Below, in pieces: positions 46,473 to 59,579 of a stretch of 64,000 nt of DNA; within the stretch, counting starts at the first letter, position 1, and each line of letters opens with the position of its first letter. The notes under the pieces were generated by a model. That model had not been told where the DNA came from and searched no databases. It saw nothing but the letters and a program-made list of their open reading frames with translations. The stretch comes from Marisa cornuarietis (lineage: Eukaryota > Mollusca > Gastropoda > Architaenioglossa > Ampullariidae): the NCBI GenBank assembly GCA_004794655.1, contig SMMW01000018.1, forward strand, positions 1,752,501 to 1,816,500, given 5' to 3'. The position numbers and the translations under genes are program-made.

Positions 46473-46645
46473 CTGTGATTAACGGTTAGTGCCTGTCACC
46501 AATACAGTGAAGGTTGGCTGTCCTGGCTTCAGTTCTCGTCTCGGGCACGCTGTTCTTTCTCTGCATGTGGCATCTGTTTACAGGGCTGGCGGCCTTGCCG
46601 TGATATAGCCTTAGTTGCTGGCTCGGCGTAAAACACCAATTAAAA
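46473..46645 (+). repeat. tRNA-headed SINE, mollusc type
   Basis: The head has ggcttcagttctcgtctcgg (B-box region at 46525). The body carries ggccttgccgtgatatagcc and gctcggcgtaaaacaccaat (46591-46640), ending in an A/T-rich tail. I associate this distal sequence with SINEs common in mollusc genomes. The head word tcagNtctcgtctcggg is shared with the copy at 62272. Confidence 0.65.
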
Positions 46646-46649
46646 ATTT

Positions 46650-48780
46650 TTTTCTGTTGGTGCTGCCTTTCAATAAACATTGAAAAGAGTGTTGCTGAGT
46701 GCAGTAACGGAGTTAATGGCAGCTCAGTTACTCCTAATCTAAAATTAATCAATGCATTTGTAAAGCAAATATAATATGTTTATGAGACTGAGAAATTTAT
46801 ATTCTGACAAAAAATGCGTTGACTACTGTTACTCTTATCTTGCCACTCTTGCTCGCAACAATCTACAAGCCTTAACTTAAATTCGTTTAGAAATAACTGA
46901 AAGTCTCCAGTCCCTTGATTTTCTCACACACGCACACAAAACTAAACTATATTTGTACAATGATATATACCCCGAATCTTAATATTTAAGAGATTATTAT
47001 ACAACATTTTGTAAATTGTCTGGGTAATCAATTTTTTGATAAATAAGACAAAGCCTACATTTGATCTGAAATAATAATAAATAATGGGAAGTACCCACAT
47101 CTACATTACACTACGGCATTAACTGTTCCTATAAATACACTAATATTTTGGTAACAAAAGTGTGAACTCTTTCAATAATGTTTATTAGCTGATAACTCCC
47201 ACACTTCTAAACCATACAATAGAGTTTGCTGAATTTGAGTATCAATAAGAAAAAGAAAAAAATAAATAAAAATGGGGAGCAATTGTCCAGACTCGATGAT
47301 ACTAATTTAGTATTCCTTTAACTTCTATTTAAGTCTTTTATAATTCCACTATGGTTTGTGTAAATATATAGTGAGCTGAAAAATATCCGAGACTATTGTA
47401 TACATATATAACATTATGGAGTTTGAATATTCATCTCCCTGCCACTAGCAGAAAACCATTTCTATCTGTCAATGTCCACTATTTCTTTACATAAATAAAT
47501 TTGATTGATAACAAGAAAAGATGAAGATCTTTTGTAGTTTCACATAGCATATTTTAGCTGATTTCGAAGATCAACAACAGAAAAAAGACTGCCATGTCAT
47601 CAGCAAACAGAAGAATGTAGAGCTTGATCAAATCTGGTGTTAGCTGATTCTAGTATCCACCTCTATGGCGGATTTTAACAGTAATTCATTAATAAACAGT
47701 GAAAATGACGATGGCAAACAAAAACACCCTGTTTTAAGTATTGGGGACCGTAAAAACATTTATCCTACTACTAGCAGCTTGAATCTGGGCTTTGGTGAAT
47801 GTGTACCTACATTAAATTTACCTAAATAATTTTCCTAAAATGTTATTGTGGTATTTAAAAAAATACCTGGGTGGCAGATAGAGAGATATTTCACAACACA
47901 TTCTGATGATGACTGTTGATATTCTGACACTTGCTTACCTGTCCAGTGTCGTCACCTTTAAAGTTTTCATGTTAGAGTTTTGGATTCTTTCAATTTTTTT
48001 TTTGTCTTTCTTCTATTTTCGCTCTCTTTGCAGCAGGGGTTGTAAACGATTTTTGGTGATTCGCTGTAACCCTGCTGGGAAATACTTTTCCCATCTCAAA
48101 TGTGAGATCCCTAACTGGGGGATTCTTGGCTTTGCATCAGATGCCTGTCTGATTTACTTGACATTTTACTAAGCAAACTCTGTGCCAAAGAATAAATAAA
48201 TACATAAATAAACAAAATAAAATCACGTGATTTTGAAAGGCAACTCCCGAAAATAATAGAGAACAATTTTTAAAAATAAAGTTACACAAGAAAGGTGCAA
48301 CAGAACAAGGGCAAGAATCGAAATTCAACGAGAGAGAAGAACGCGGACAAAGATAAGAGATAAGATATTCATAACAACTGTAGCAGGCGTGCGGTACACG
48401 TTCATAAATGTAGAATATCACTTCCTGTTGCGTTCATAATGAACATCAAGACTCACTTATCAGAAAAAAATTGCGTTAGATTTTGTCGTCGTTCTTGTCA
48501 TGTAAAGTGCATCGCTTGCTGCAAGCCACATGTCCCTTGATGTCTGTAAAGCACAGGATTTACGGCCTCAGCTTATTAAGAATTACTAAGGCAGAATGGG
48601 GTCCGCCTAATGAAGTGGGCGTACCGACGCTCATCACCACAGCGGACTTCAAACGAAGCGGAACCAGAAAAGTATTAGAGAGGCAGGTAGACACGGTATC
48701 AAGGCGGAGAGATCGTGATCATCAAATAAGTAAAGCCACCTTTGCCGAGCTGGCTGGCATGCTTTCTTTAGTATGCAGGT
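46650..48780. other. No gene seen
   Basis: Very AT-rich. A strong acceptor-like site near 48033 opens a 45-codon frame to a stop at 48170, discussed as a finding. Confidence 0.4.
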
Positions 48781-48792
48781 AATTTTCCATCG

Positions 48793-48855
48793 AGAGAGAG
48801 AGAGAGAGAGGGGAGAGAGAGAGAGAGGGGAGAGAGAGGGGGAGAGAGAGAAAAA
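48793..48855. repeat. (GA)n/(GGGA) microsatellite
   Basis: A purine tract of GA units broken by ggg. Confidence 0.93.
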
Positions 48856-48859
48856 AAAC

Positions 48860-51800
48860 ATTAGGCGAGGTTTGCACGTAGTCAACGACAAAATTCCAGA
48901 AAGACTGTATGAAATCTCGCTCCAAGGAAACATTATTTAAGGTGAAATTATCTGGAATCCTTTTATTTACCGTTTTTTGATCATTTCGTTACTTTCTTCA
49001 ATCAAAAGAAGTCTGTTTTGAAAATGAAAAGCAAAAGCTAGCTTTACCCTGATAATACAGTTATCTCTAGCATTCTGTTTTCTTATTATTGTTTACTATT
49101 TTATTCGGCGTTTTTCGTTTTTATTTCTTTTCTTTTCTTTCTTTCTTGGACGTTCTAAGCAACACACTTATATATATATATATTTTGTACGTTTGTGTAT
49201 AGAAAAGTTATTGAAAGAAAAAATAACTTGATTACACCAAAGCAACAACAAACCTAGCTTAGTTTTTATTTTCACCTTCTGTTTATATATATATATTCTA
49301 TGTTATATTCTGCATTTGATTTCAAGATTTCAGGATGGCGTCTAATTGCTTGGCATTGCCTTGGAGAAACTGTCTCGCAAACTACCAGCACATTTAAAAA
49401 TGGACATCGTCCACTTTAGAGGTCGGAGGACCCTAACAAAGCAAATGTATCCCTCGATCAGTTCTTGTCCCCAAGTGATACCCGTAACCCTGTGACCCTG
49501 ATTCAGTTCATTGCAGCATACGACCCTACTAAAGGACACCATTATGTAATTACATCCTACTTTTGTCCCATTTGCGGTTTCCACCTGTTGTATTTTTCCT
49601 TATTAATCATCCTCGCAAACTTCTCTTTCTCCTCTTTTTAATAAAAAAATTTTCCAAACTAAGATAAAAAAAGAAAAATAATTCCACGAAAGTGTCAGTT
49701 TCCGTAATCGATTATGAGAAAACGATAAATAATAAATGAAATACTTTTTGTGTTGAAGGGTCTTCCTAAAGCAGTTTATTAACGTATGTAGTCATCTTCC
49801 AGGGAGCCTGGGATAGTCTGTGCGAGCTTTTGAGTTAGTGCCAGGAACACGCAAAAACAGAAACACGTTCTTCTGCAGGGTATCGCGAGACAAAACTCTT
49901 ATCCCCTGAGTCATCTGTAGACTTTTCCAGGTTTTCGGCGAAGACGGAAGACTTTCAAAGTAAAAAAAAGAAAGAAGGAACTGACAAAAACAGACACATA
50001 AAAAAAGTTTATGAGTTTGTCGAGATGACAGTGGAACATATTCGCTGGAAACAAAAGGTAAGCAGGTCATTGACACCAGTTGGAGGAACACTTGATGTGG
50101 ACTGCTTGCAGCCGGAGAATTCTTGTACTGTATAATTTTCACTGAGCTCGTACATCGAAAATCAGGGGGCAAGACGCTTCCATTATTTTCTCTACATCTA
50201 CATTAGCATTTAACTTCTAATCTTCAAATTGAAATTGTTGGAAATAAAACCAGTTAAAAATAACATCGTTCAACAAAAAAATACTGAGACACGTCAGGCA
50301 CACAGAGGAAATATTTTGACACATAATATTATTCATATACTAAAAAATTTAAGAATATAATAAATAAGAAAATGCGATCTTTAATTACAAATATTTATGC
50401 AAGAGGTGTGTATTAAGTACACACATAAAGAGACATGGCGGATTTGAAAAAGAAGGCGCTCCATATTGTAAGTGATATTTCATCCTGCATCATGTGAAAA
50501 GATTGAGGTTCAGTTTAGTTCAGCTCAAGTTAACACAGTTTAGGTTTTTCCAGCTTTGCTGAGCTTAGTTCACTTTTGCACACGTTAGGGTTAGTTTTTT
50601 CAGTCCACTTTTCGCTGTCTAAGACCAGTGTTTGTGCTGCATGCTCTTCTTTCTGCCTTCTTTCAGCTTGTATCGCATTCCAATCTTGGCAAGACTGCAG
50701 CCTGTGGCGTACCATAAGGGCAGACAATAACAGTTTCTTCCTCTTGGCTGCTGCATGTAGCGGCTTCTAAGTGCTGGGGATGTAGAGCATGGCCTTGAAC
50801 CCACCTCAGACCTACTCCACCAGTCTCAGAAGGATTTCGTCTGTCTATATTTAGTTTCCAGCTAACATATTCTAACAGAAGGAGTGCTCTTGCAACCAGA
50901 GGCACCACAACGCTTAGAACAGAGGTCACCGCCCTCTGCCACCACCCTTTGCATCCCGAGTACCTTCCAGAGCACACACGAGGACAAGCACTCAAGGGGC
51001 TTCAAGTTATGAAGCTAGGGTACGTCGTTACCCTGGAGCAACGTGGAGAACTCAAGGATAAGTGTCTTGTTTCCAAAGTTATAAAGTGGTGTTTACACCC
51101 CATAGATGCTGTTTTGCCCCTATGAACGTGGTAATAAAGAGGTTGTAAAGATGCCCTGGGGTCAAGTAGTGGCTGCGGGGTCTCGACGCTGCTTTGTAAC
51201 TTGAGAAACGAGACACTTTTTCTTGAGTTTCCCATTTTGCCCTCGGGAACCGACTTACTCTCGCTTCATGACTACGGCCCAAGACGTTCAAAAAGCTTAT
51301 AACTAGCATTGCTTCACCATATTGTCGCAAAAGACGGAGATTGTTGAAGAGATTTATTGTCCATGTGCATTCATTTTCTCCATATTAGTCTTCTTCAGGT
51401 TTTCATCTTCAGCGACCGGTCTTTCGTTCTCGGAATCAGTCTGCAGTATGCATGGCGTTTCCAAAAGGGGTCGTGAACACGAGGTCAGTTCAGGTCAGAA
51501 TTATTCAAAGGTCACGAGTTCCACTCACAGAATCGTACCATCACGGGGGAGCTTGGAGGGGGGGTGAAGGAGTGTGGTATTGTCCGAAATCCACCTTAGA
51601 AGGAAGCGGCTAAGTCCTTGAAGACACTTGTAAAAAACCTGAAGGTTTGACTTGTCTGGTTAGCGAAATATTGTTTATAACAACGAAAGGGGTTAAGCAT
51701 CCAGGAATAAAATAAAGTTTACTTTGTGCGGTTGGATTAGTTCGTGTGCTTACTTCATTGCCTGACGTGTTTTGAGAGAAAGCAAAGGTAAACAGCTGTC

Positions 51801-52398
51801 GAAGATATTTACAGTTCTAGTTATTCACTCGGTATTTCCTTTCCATAAGCCATTTTTTTATTTAAGAGGCTTGTAATGTCAAAACATCTTTCGACAGTAT
51901 TTGGAATAAAACTCTGCAACGATAACCAACCCACCAAACCTTTCTTCCCTTTAGTCATTCTCTCTCGCTCTTTCTCTCTCTCTCTCTTTCACCAACACAC
52001 AATCACTAATGAGGGAGAAAGAAAGGTGTACATGCAGGTGAAGTTCAACAAACCTGTTCAGTGTATATTTTAGTTTGTTTTAAAAGTGTGTCGTTTCCGT
52101 CATAATCTACACTCTAACGACTGGCTTAACGCTGGTGTCACCGTTCACTTCTGTTGTTCAGCTCAGCAACTCCTGCCAAGATCTTGTTTGTTTGTTGGTG
52201 TCAGTTTTATTTTTACAGGCTCCACACCCTGATGTTTTCCTGTCTCTCCGCCACGGCAGGTGAAACTCATTTACGATATGCAAGAGGACTCGGTTTTCTC
52301 CCCCTCTACACACAATTATCTCTCTCTCTCTTTCACTTTGTCTGCCTGTCTTTAAGTGAGCTGTTATGCCTTTCTCTCTGTCTACTCGTCTTTTTGAT

Positions 52399-52400
<2 letters not shown>
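48860..52400. other. No gene seen
   Basis: AT-rich with moderate-GC patches at 50760-51060. Open frames on both strands are short and unconvincing. Confidence 0.4.

Positions 52401-52445
<45 letters not shown>
52401..52445. repeat. (GT)n microsatellite
   Basis: About 22 GT units. Confidence 0.95.
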
Positions 52446-52447
<2 letters not shown>

Positions 52448-52449
52448 AT

Positions 52450-53850
52450 GCGCCTACGTATGTAGTACAATAAAAAATTTCCAACTCCCTTTTATATTCA
52501 AGTTGTAAAACTCTCATCACACAGGAAGTCTTTAGAAAATGTTTAAGTGAAATCTCCACCCAAGCGCTAAATGAAGATCAGAATTACTAAGAAGAAATCT
52601 TTCTGTTCAGTTTCCTGTTTCCTGTCATTTTTATTTCTTGGGATAAACAAACTGTCTGTACAGCCTCCATTCTCTTTGACATGTTTTTTAATGTTGTTTA
52701 CTTCACTTTTAAAGCTGCTAACAAGTTGTCATCATTTCTTTTAGCAGTCTGAATGAGAACTAATGTTTTGTTTGGCGGATTCATTCCTATTATTTTTTAA
52801 AATTAATTTTCACTTTACTTTTTAAACCATGGCCATCTCTTTTCGCCTTTACCATTCCACCTTGATCAATTTTACTGACTAGGATGATTAGTTCAAAGTA
52901 CTAATTTAGTTGTGTAGGGAATAAGTTATTACTAGTAATTACTGCGGCTTAAGGAAAATATTTGCATGAATTTCAGAGATACTCGTATCACCAGCATGCT
53001 TACACGTGTGGTCTTCACAACCCACTCTAATGTCCTACAAGTCTTATTTCTTGAATGTTGCTATCTAAGGCTCACCCACGCTACACGCCAAGATCTCATC
53101 AGTGATGATGATAAAGTAGATGAAAGCAATCAGAGTACTGTTTATATCCAGTGACCTCTGGGCTGGGTTCGAGATCTTGAGAACAGTTCGTAAATCGCCT
53201 GTCAACCTTACAAGTCGATATCGATAAGTGTGGACTGAATAGCCGGCTTGTCACCTGACACTAGTGATTCATTCTGAAGATCTCACAAGCACACCAACCA
53301 CCGGCAAGTTCAGGAATTAGTAAAGCCATAAAACTTGGCTTGATGGCAAGTCTTGCTTAAGACCTCACGTACAATCTATGTTTAAACATGGTAAGCAAAT
53401 TTTAAGCACTTGCTCACCAGACAGCCCAGAAGGATTTTCTAGGGATTTGCACGCAAGATCCTTGTAAAGCTGTTGTAACGAAGACCTCTCCCAAGAGAGG
53501 TGAAGGTCACTAACCCTGGCGGTGTCACCAGACTTATCAGGCGGCGAATCTCAGTGCGAAAAGCGACACCAAGCGGTGGGGTGGAATAGATCGAGACAAG
53601 GGTGGTGCGACAGTTTAGTGGTGAGCTCCCAGCTGGTACTTGTATTGTCAGGGAAGGTTGAGCAGCACATTCTTGAAATATTTTCGCGATAGTTTGATTG
53701 TTATGCACCCCCTTTTCCCTCTGTCCATTAGTCCTTGATGGGTGTTTACATATGGTTGCCTTCCTTTAAAAATCAGTTAGGTTTTAGCATCTTGGCTTTG
53801 TAGACGACTGAACTGCTCAAACGATCTGAACATATATGGATGCAACATAT
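52450..53850. other. No gene seen
   Basis: AT-rich. A B-box-like gggttcgagatcttg near 53165 may mark a decayed SINE. Confidence 0.4.
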
Positions 53851-53876
53851 AGATTTATATATATATATATAATCAG

Positions 53877-54274
53877 GGCTTCTGCTAAGGCTAAATTCTT
53901 TGAGGTCCCAGGGACCCCTTCTTCAGATTTCTAAGGGGTCCCAGGCTAACTCTAAGGGGACCCTTTACAATGTGAAAAAAAATCGACAAATCAACGATGA
54001 TTTTAACCACGCTGTCAACGACATCTTGGAAATAGGTTAATGGAACTCTTTCCGGTAAGGGGAAAAAACTCAGTGCAAGGGAAGTTACTCTCACCTTGTA
54101 GCGGACGACAACAATAGCTTGGGCTACGATGTCAGACACTACACTTACCCAATTTTGTTTCTGTTCTTCGCCCAAATTTGAAAGAGTCCCCTGGGACCCC
54201 ATTGACGAAAATTTAAGGGGTCCTTTGAACCTTTTAATGCGTACTGTACGCAATATTTCGCGTTAGCAGAAGCC
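53877..54274. mobile_element. TIR element of about 398 bp
   Basis: Ends are ggcttctgctaa and its inverse ttagcagaagcc, with imperfect similarity inward, flanked on both sides by (AT)n. The interior has repeated words such as aaggggtcc and gggacccc at both ends, a second nested inverted layout. A minus-strand frame of 120 codons spans most of it (54253-53891), but its two ends mirror the repeated words, so coding is doubtful. Confidence 0.75.
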
Positions 54275-54299
54275 ATGAATTATATATATATATATAGAA

Positions 54300-55000
54300 G
54301 AATTAAACAGGCTTAATCACTAATGTGAAGCTGTGATTTAAACAGCACGCATTGATTTCGTTTAAGCCACATTGGCGCTTATAATAAAAAAGTGTTATTT
54401 TACCTTTTATCTTAATTACCTTACACAAGGTTTTGTCTCTGGTCCGTCTGACAAGGGAGATAACCTAGCCAGATAATTAAGTCTCCGAAATATTTTTACA
54501 CAGAAAAACGCTGTTCTTTTAGTCATTTTAAATTTTTTCTCAGCCCTTTGAAAACACCTATTTTCCTGGGATTATACTGGGATAAAGGTCTTCTAAAAAT
54601 ATTATTTTGTGGGAGTGGTGCACCCTTGCTCACTTACCCTCCCTCTTTCTCTCTCATGTTAAAAGTCTGCCGTCCTTCTGTTGCTACTCAATCAACCTAA
54701 GAATTACCTTTCCTTTACAACTCCATCTGCTTTTTCATTATTTCACGCATCCCTTCTCTTCGTACATTTTCCTCCTAACTCCATTCCTTCTTCTTCACAT
54801 TACTTCATCTGTTCACCCCTGCTCGTCTTCCTGTAATGTATACTGACATCTGCAAAAACATTTTTTTTTAAGCATCGATTTGATTTGTGTCTGTGTGTTT
54901 CCACGCGAAGGCGTCTGTTAAACGGTATTGTACATGTGTTCTGTCTGTTTAAGCTATAAAACAGCTCTTCGTGTCTGCAGAGTTTGGGCGAGTTTCTCTT
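54300..55000. other. No gene seen
   Basis: AT- and T-rich sequence with no supported feature. Confidence 0.45.
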
Positions 55001-55009
55001 CGAATTAAA

Positions 55010-55235
55010 TTGATTGGTCGAGTCGGTAGCCCGGTGGTGGCTGCTGCTGACTAGAGGTTTCTGGTTCGAGATCCGCGACTACGAAATTTCTTCTGCCTTC
55101 TCAACAGACTGTTGTGATTTATCAGCGGAGAGGTAAAAGTGCGGAAGGAGAGTGTTGGGTTCTGTGTTCCGAATATCGTACTCTAGATACGATGAACCAC
55201 TCACGTTTACTGGCACTAGGCTGTGTCAAACTGTG
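55010..55235 (+). repeat. SINE copy, family A
   Basis: ggtcgagtcggtagcccggtgg (A-box region) and tctggttcgagatccgcgac (B-box) form a tRNA-like head. The distal part has gatacgatgaaccactcac and ggcactaggctg (55186-55225), shared with copies at 35048 and 36969. Confidence 0.6.
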
Positions 55236-55239
55236 CCCT

Positions 55240-56560
55240 TAACCTTTTAGCACATCAGTCGTGTATGTCTTAATTTTATCGCGAACTTTAACTTTTAAAT
55301 GATTATAAAAAGCAGCAGGTTGACAGTTGTTAACAGTTGTTAAAAAAAAGGAAACGATATTGAACAAGTGTTCACAAAGTTTGATGTAGATTTCAAGCGC
55401 CATGGTTCTTTGTTTTATGCATTCATTTAAGGGGTTAGGGTTAGGCATATCAATAATTTTTATTAGTCAAGGACCGAGTAGGAATGTGGTCAGCTTAAGG
55501 TAGGTTGTATGCTTCTCGGTCTGCAAAGGCCTTCAGTCTTATTTTTTTTAACCAGTTACATGAATAAATAATTGTTCATGCTATTATCAAGTTGGGCAAG
55601 TGCAAGAGAAAGATTATGAGAGAACGTGCAAACGTGCATGTGCTTGGATGCCTGTGTTGATGCCAAGAACCTAGCTGATTACATTGTCCAGTACCCGGAA
55701 CATGCTGAAGAACATTACGGATATAATTATTAGAGCAGGGCGCCGAATTCTTACCTGTAATATGCTGGCAAACTGTCTCAGTCCATCATTTTCATAACAT
55801 TATCTGGTTTTGAAGGCGTCATTCTCAAAAACTGCTCAGTGACAATGTGTGAAAACACGCAACAGCAAATCTAAAGTCTAAACTATATTCATTGTTCGTA
55901 AATAATAGTAGCTGCATCATCATCATCATCCCTTCCTCCGTCCAACCGTCCATCCGTCCATCCCTTATTTTAAATTCTTTTATTAGTCAGTTTAAAAAGT
56001 CACGTAGTTGTCTGTCGCTTCCGCTCCTGCGTTTGTTGTTGTTGAGCCATTTAGTGTGGAGATTTGGGAGTAGATGACAGGGAATGTCATCATTCCTCAC
56101 TCCACAGGTACCCGTCACGGGACAAAAGACTGAATGACATCCTTTGACTGGAATCACCTATGCTGGTAAGGGTCATCTGCAAACGCACGTTGTTTAAGAT
56201 GGTTCAAGTTTAATTATTTAAAAAAATACATTAGATAGAAGATTTGCGACTTTCCTGACGAGGGCTAACGAGGGTTCATAACTAAGCATGAAATAACATT
56301 ACCTTTGCTTTGTAGTTGCTTCCCCAGCTGTCTGTCCGACATTGCCTGAGATGACAGTTAGAAAAGGCTGTCAGAGTGGTCTTCCCTTTACTGTTTCTCG
56401 TTTAATAATTCTCTCTCTTTCATCTCAGATTACAGCAATTTTCTTAAATTATAAAAAGTGACAGGACAATGGGGTGCTGTGATCAACAATGTCTTAGGTT
56501 TAGACACTTTACGATCAGCGGGCAAAAATATTTGCTGCGCTACAAGATTCGGGAGTGAGT
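55240..56560. other. No gene seen
   Basis: AT-rich sequence with no supported gene. Confidence 0.45.
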
Positions 56561-56565
56561 GGTAT

Positions 56566-56568
<3 letters not shown>

Positions 56569-56648
<80 letters not shown>
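56569..56648. repeat. (CA)n microsatellite, 80 bp
   Basis: 40 uninterrupted CA units, the longest dinucleotide tract in the window. Confidence 0.96.
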
Positions 56649-56649
<1 letters not shown>

Positions 56650-56651
<2 letters not shown>

Positions 56652-59050
56652 ATTATGTCCTATTCTTACTTGGTATTGCAGTAAACGTTTTTCATTTGAG
56701 TTTTTTTTTATTGAGGACAAGTCTTTTTTAATAAATCTGTGTATACGTCGCTTTATCTGTGTGATTATATGATTCCTCCTAATCCATTCTCATCTAAGTC
56801 GACGGGTCGTGAAATAGATAAACACGATTTATGAGCCTCCAAGAAAAAAATATGAGTACCCAACCTTTTTCGATCTCATAGCCTCTGATCATAATAACAC
56901 AACAACAAGAAATCATTTCAAATGGTCGTTTTTACCAGATCACGTCAAGATACCAGTTCTTGGTTTCAAGGTCATCAATCTTAGTCCTTTACCGTTTTCT
57001 CTCTCTCTCTCTTTCCCTTTTTTCTGTCTCCCTCTCTTGTTTTTTTTCTCTCTCTCTCTCACAGGGGCGTCAATGTTATTACCTCCCATTCCATTACACG
57101 GTTTCGTCTCATGTTCGCCATTTCTTGCAGCACAGAGGTGAGCAGATCTGCGCAGCTCCATCATTTTCCCGAGTTTTCTTGGCTGCGCATGTTCTGCTGT
57201 TAAGCCAGTCTATGCGCCGTAAAGTTTGATGACCTCGAGCTGAAGACAATGCAGTCCATGATGTTTGTAATCCGGGTGACACTCGGGTTGCCTCTTGCTG
57301 TAGCACCGGAGATGATAACAGCGAGTAAGGTGTCGGATCTTGTCCTTTGTCCCCCTTTGTGTGGTACACAAAAGGTGTGGGAGGAACAGGAACAAAGCGT
57401 ATGAGGACAAGTGTTGTTGTAAAGGAGGTTTCTTTCTTTTTCATTCTTTGTTATTTTCCTTTTTTTTTTAATCAACCTTGGTCTTTTATCTCACCCACTA
57501 ATTCTGGCACAGAAAAGTAGTAGAGGAAAGAAAGAAGCAGACGAAGTTTCCATGGTATACCTTCAGACATTATACAAAATAATTCTTCGCATGAATCAGT
57601 TTTTCTTTGTGTCAAATTGTTGAAGTAAACAATTCCATGGCTGCTTCTTTTGACTTAGAGCACAGAGTTGCGTGCGTGTAAGAGTCTCACTCCCTTTATC
57701 GCCTCTCGCATGCTTTACTTTTGCTTCTTCAAGAAATGGAGTGTTTTAAAAATGCCAGGATTACCGATCAGTCCCAGTAGGCAGTCTGTAGGTTCACAGC
57801 CGGACGGCAGTTAAGTGGATTTATTTGTCCTTTTTTTCTTAGATTACTGCAGTTTTCGGGGGCATTTAAATTGTCACCAGATATATTTTGTCAGCGTTGG
57901 AATTGTATGAGATCTGTCAGGTTTTCCACCAAATCGTCAAGAATCATCCTCAGCATGTTTTGTGACCAGCCTGCAAAAAACAGCTTACTTTCCAGACCAC
58001 ACAAGACATCAGAGAGAGAGAGAAAAAAAAGGGAAAGAAAGAGAGAGAGAGATGGAATCGTTTCATTTGTGATGAAGATTTCCTCACTGACTGTGCGTTG
58101 GCTTAAAAAATCCTACTGCCTGCTGGAACTACCTGCAAGCAAGAGAAAATGAATGACATTTGTCTTAGTTTGCGACACTTCTCATTACTGTTCACATCCT
58201 ACCTTCTCTTCCGCGGCCTCACAACACTTCACAAAGCAGGCTCACAGGTTCAGAAATCACAAGATTTTGACTTCATAAGCAAAAAAAAAAAAAAAAACTC
58301 CCGAAACCAGACTAGTGGTTCTAGTTGCCCAAAACACTGTGACTTGCTAGTCTCAACCCCATGTCTCCTCATGACACAACCAGATCATGTCAAGCTAACT
58401 GTAGGTAACAGTTACTACCAGCCTCGCACTATTCCAGTGTTAAAAAACCCCGCTCCTACTGGGTGCAGTGACAGAGCCAATTATCATGGTTCTCCCGGGG
58501 TATTTCTGGGACACTTTGCGGTCCTGTCTTCCGTTCCTGGGACGCCCATGCTGCTTGTCTTTCAGCACGAGACCTCCCAGCAGCCCCAAAATGTAGCAAT
58601 TAGTAGATTAAGGCAATGAGAGAGAGAGAAAAGGTCGGGAATACATAAAAGGTAGATCCTAGCAGAACTCATTTTGCGTGTATTTCTTGACTTATGGGAG
58701 TTTAACTTCCCTCAAATCACTAATTCTTCCCAAACAGCAAAAACAAAATGCAACAACACGAAAAATGACGGACAGATGTAGGGGGAAAGGGAGGAGAAGA
58801 GAGGTGTGAAGAGACAAAAAAAGACAAAAGCCAGGTTTTATTCTTTTGGCCAAGGGCCAGATGAATGGGAGTTACTCCCGCCAAACCACCCCCTGCTGCC
58901 CCGAAATCACAGGATTTTCAGTCTTCAACTTTATTGTTTTGTCTCGAAAATTCTTCTTAAAGGCGGTCTCTAGTGGTGATTTGTGCTTTGGCATTGAGTC
59001 AACTTGTACAGACATAAATCAAGTGCATATGTGAAAAAAAACTCTACCTA
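56650..59050. other. No gene seen
   Basis: CT-rich stretches at 56998-57062, a GA tract at 58013-58052 and an A run at 58281-58297. A 156-codon open frame at 58149-58619 crosses the A run and shows no domain. Confidence 0.4.
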
Positions 59051-59059
59051 TTCCGAAGC

Positions 59060-59577
59060 ATATCTTTGGTACTCAGAGACTGCATCGTTTTCTGAGAAAT
59101 GTACAGGTGCTCTTTTATACATCGCACGTACAGAGCGTGCTGTCCTTCTCGTTTATCTGTTTTTACAACAGTTTATCGGTGAAGGACAAGAGCAGATTAC
59201 ATCGTGTGGTATCCACCTACTCCAAAGTCATCGGGACAGCCCAGAGTGCTCGTCATACTCTATATAACAGACAGACACTTCTGAAGGGAATATCTCGTGA
59301 TGACAGGTATTTCCTGTTGGGAAAACTTTTCCAATTACCATTGGGCCGCCAATTCTGTGTACCTGCAGGCAGGACCAACAGATGGAGGCTGCATGTCCTT
59401 TGATGTTCTGGCCGTGCGACTTCTGAATGATACTCTGAGCAAATGAATGGAAGTGTCTGAACCATGAATCTCTGAGTCTGTTTGGCGGATATGAATAAGT
59501 TGTGGTAATATGGTGTGGTATTTTTTATGTTTCGTATCTAGCTGCCACGAATTGCCCTCCGGGATAAATAAAGTCAT
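59060..59577 (+). mobile_element. LINE 3' end with broken reverse-transcriptase C-terminus
   Basis: The + frame from about 59062 to 59401 matches the C-terminal region of CR1/L2/Jockey-like reverse transcriptases: RLHRFLRN, then VLSFSFICFYNSLSVKDKS, RLHRVVSTYSKVIG, and LFQLPLGRQF-x-VP-x-x-RTNR. The expected continuation, AVRLLNDTLSK before a stop, is found in another frame (about 59400-59453), so there is a frameshift. The segment ends with attgccctccgggataaata and aagt (59551-59574), a typical LINE 3' terminus. It is a 5'-truncated dead copy; the catalytic motif is not included. Confidence 0.85.
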
Positions 59578-59579
59578 TT

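Noticed and set aside
48034..48172. Possible last exon with a strong acceptor
   Set aside because: It is open only in phase 2, while exon 10 needs phase 1; stop codons follow at once in the needed frame.
55010..55085. Possible functional tRNA gene
   Set aside because: A-box and B-box words are present but no cloverleaf with acceptor stem can be drawn; a SINE head fits better.
58149..58619. 156-codon open frame
   Set aside because: It crosses a 17-A run, has no domain or splice context, and composition is unremarkable.
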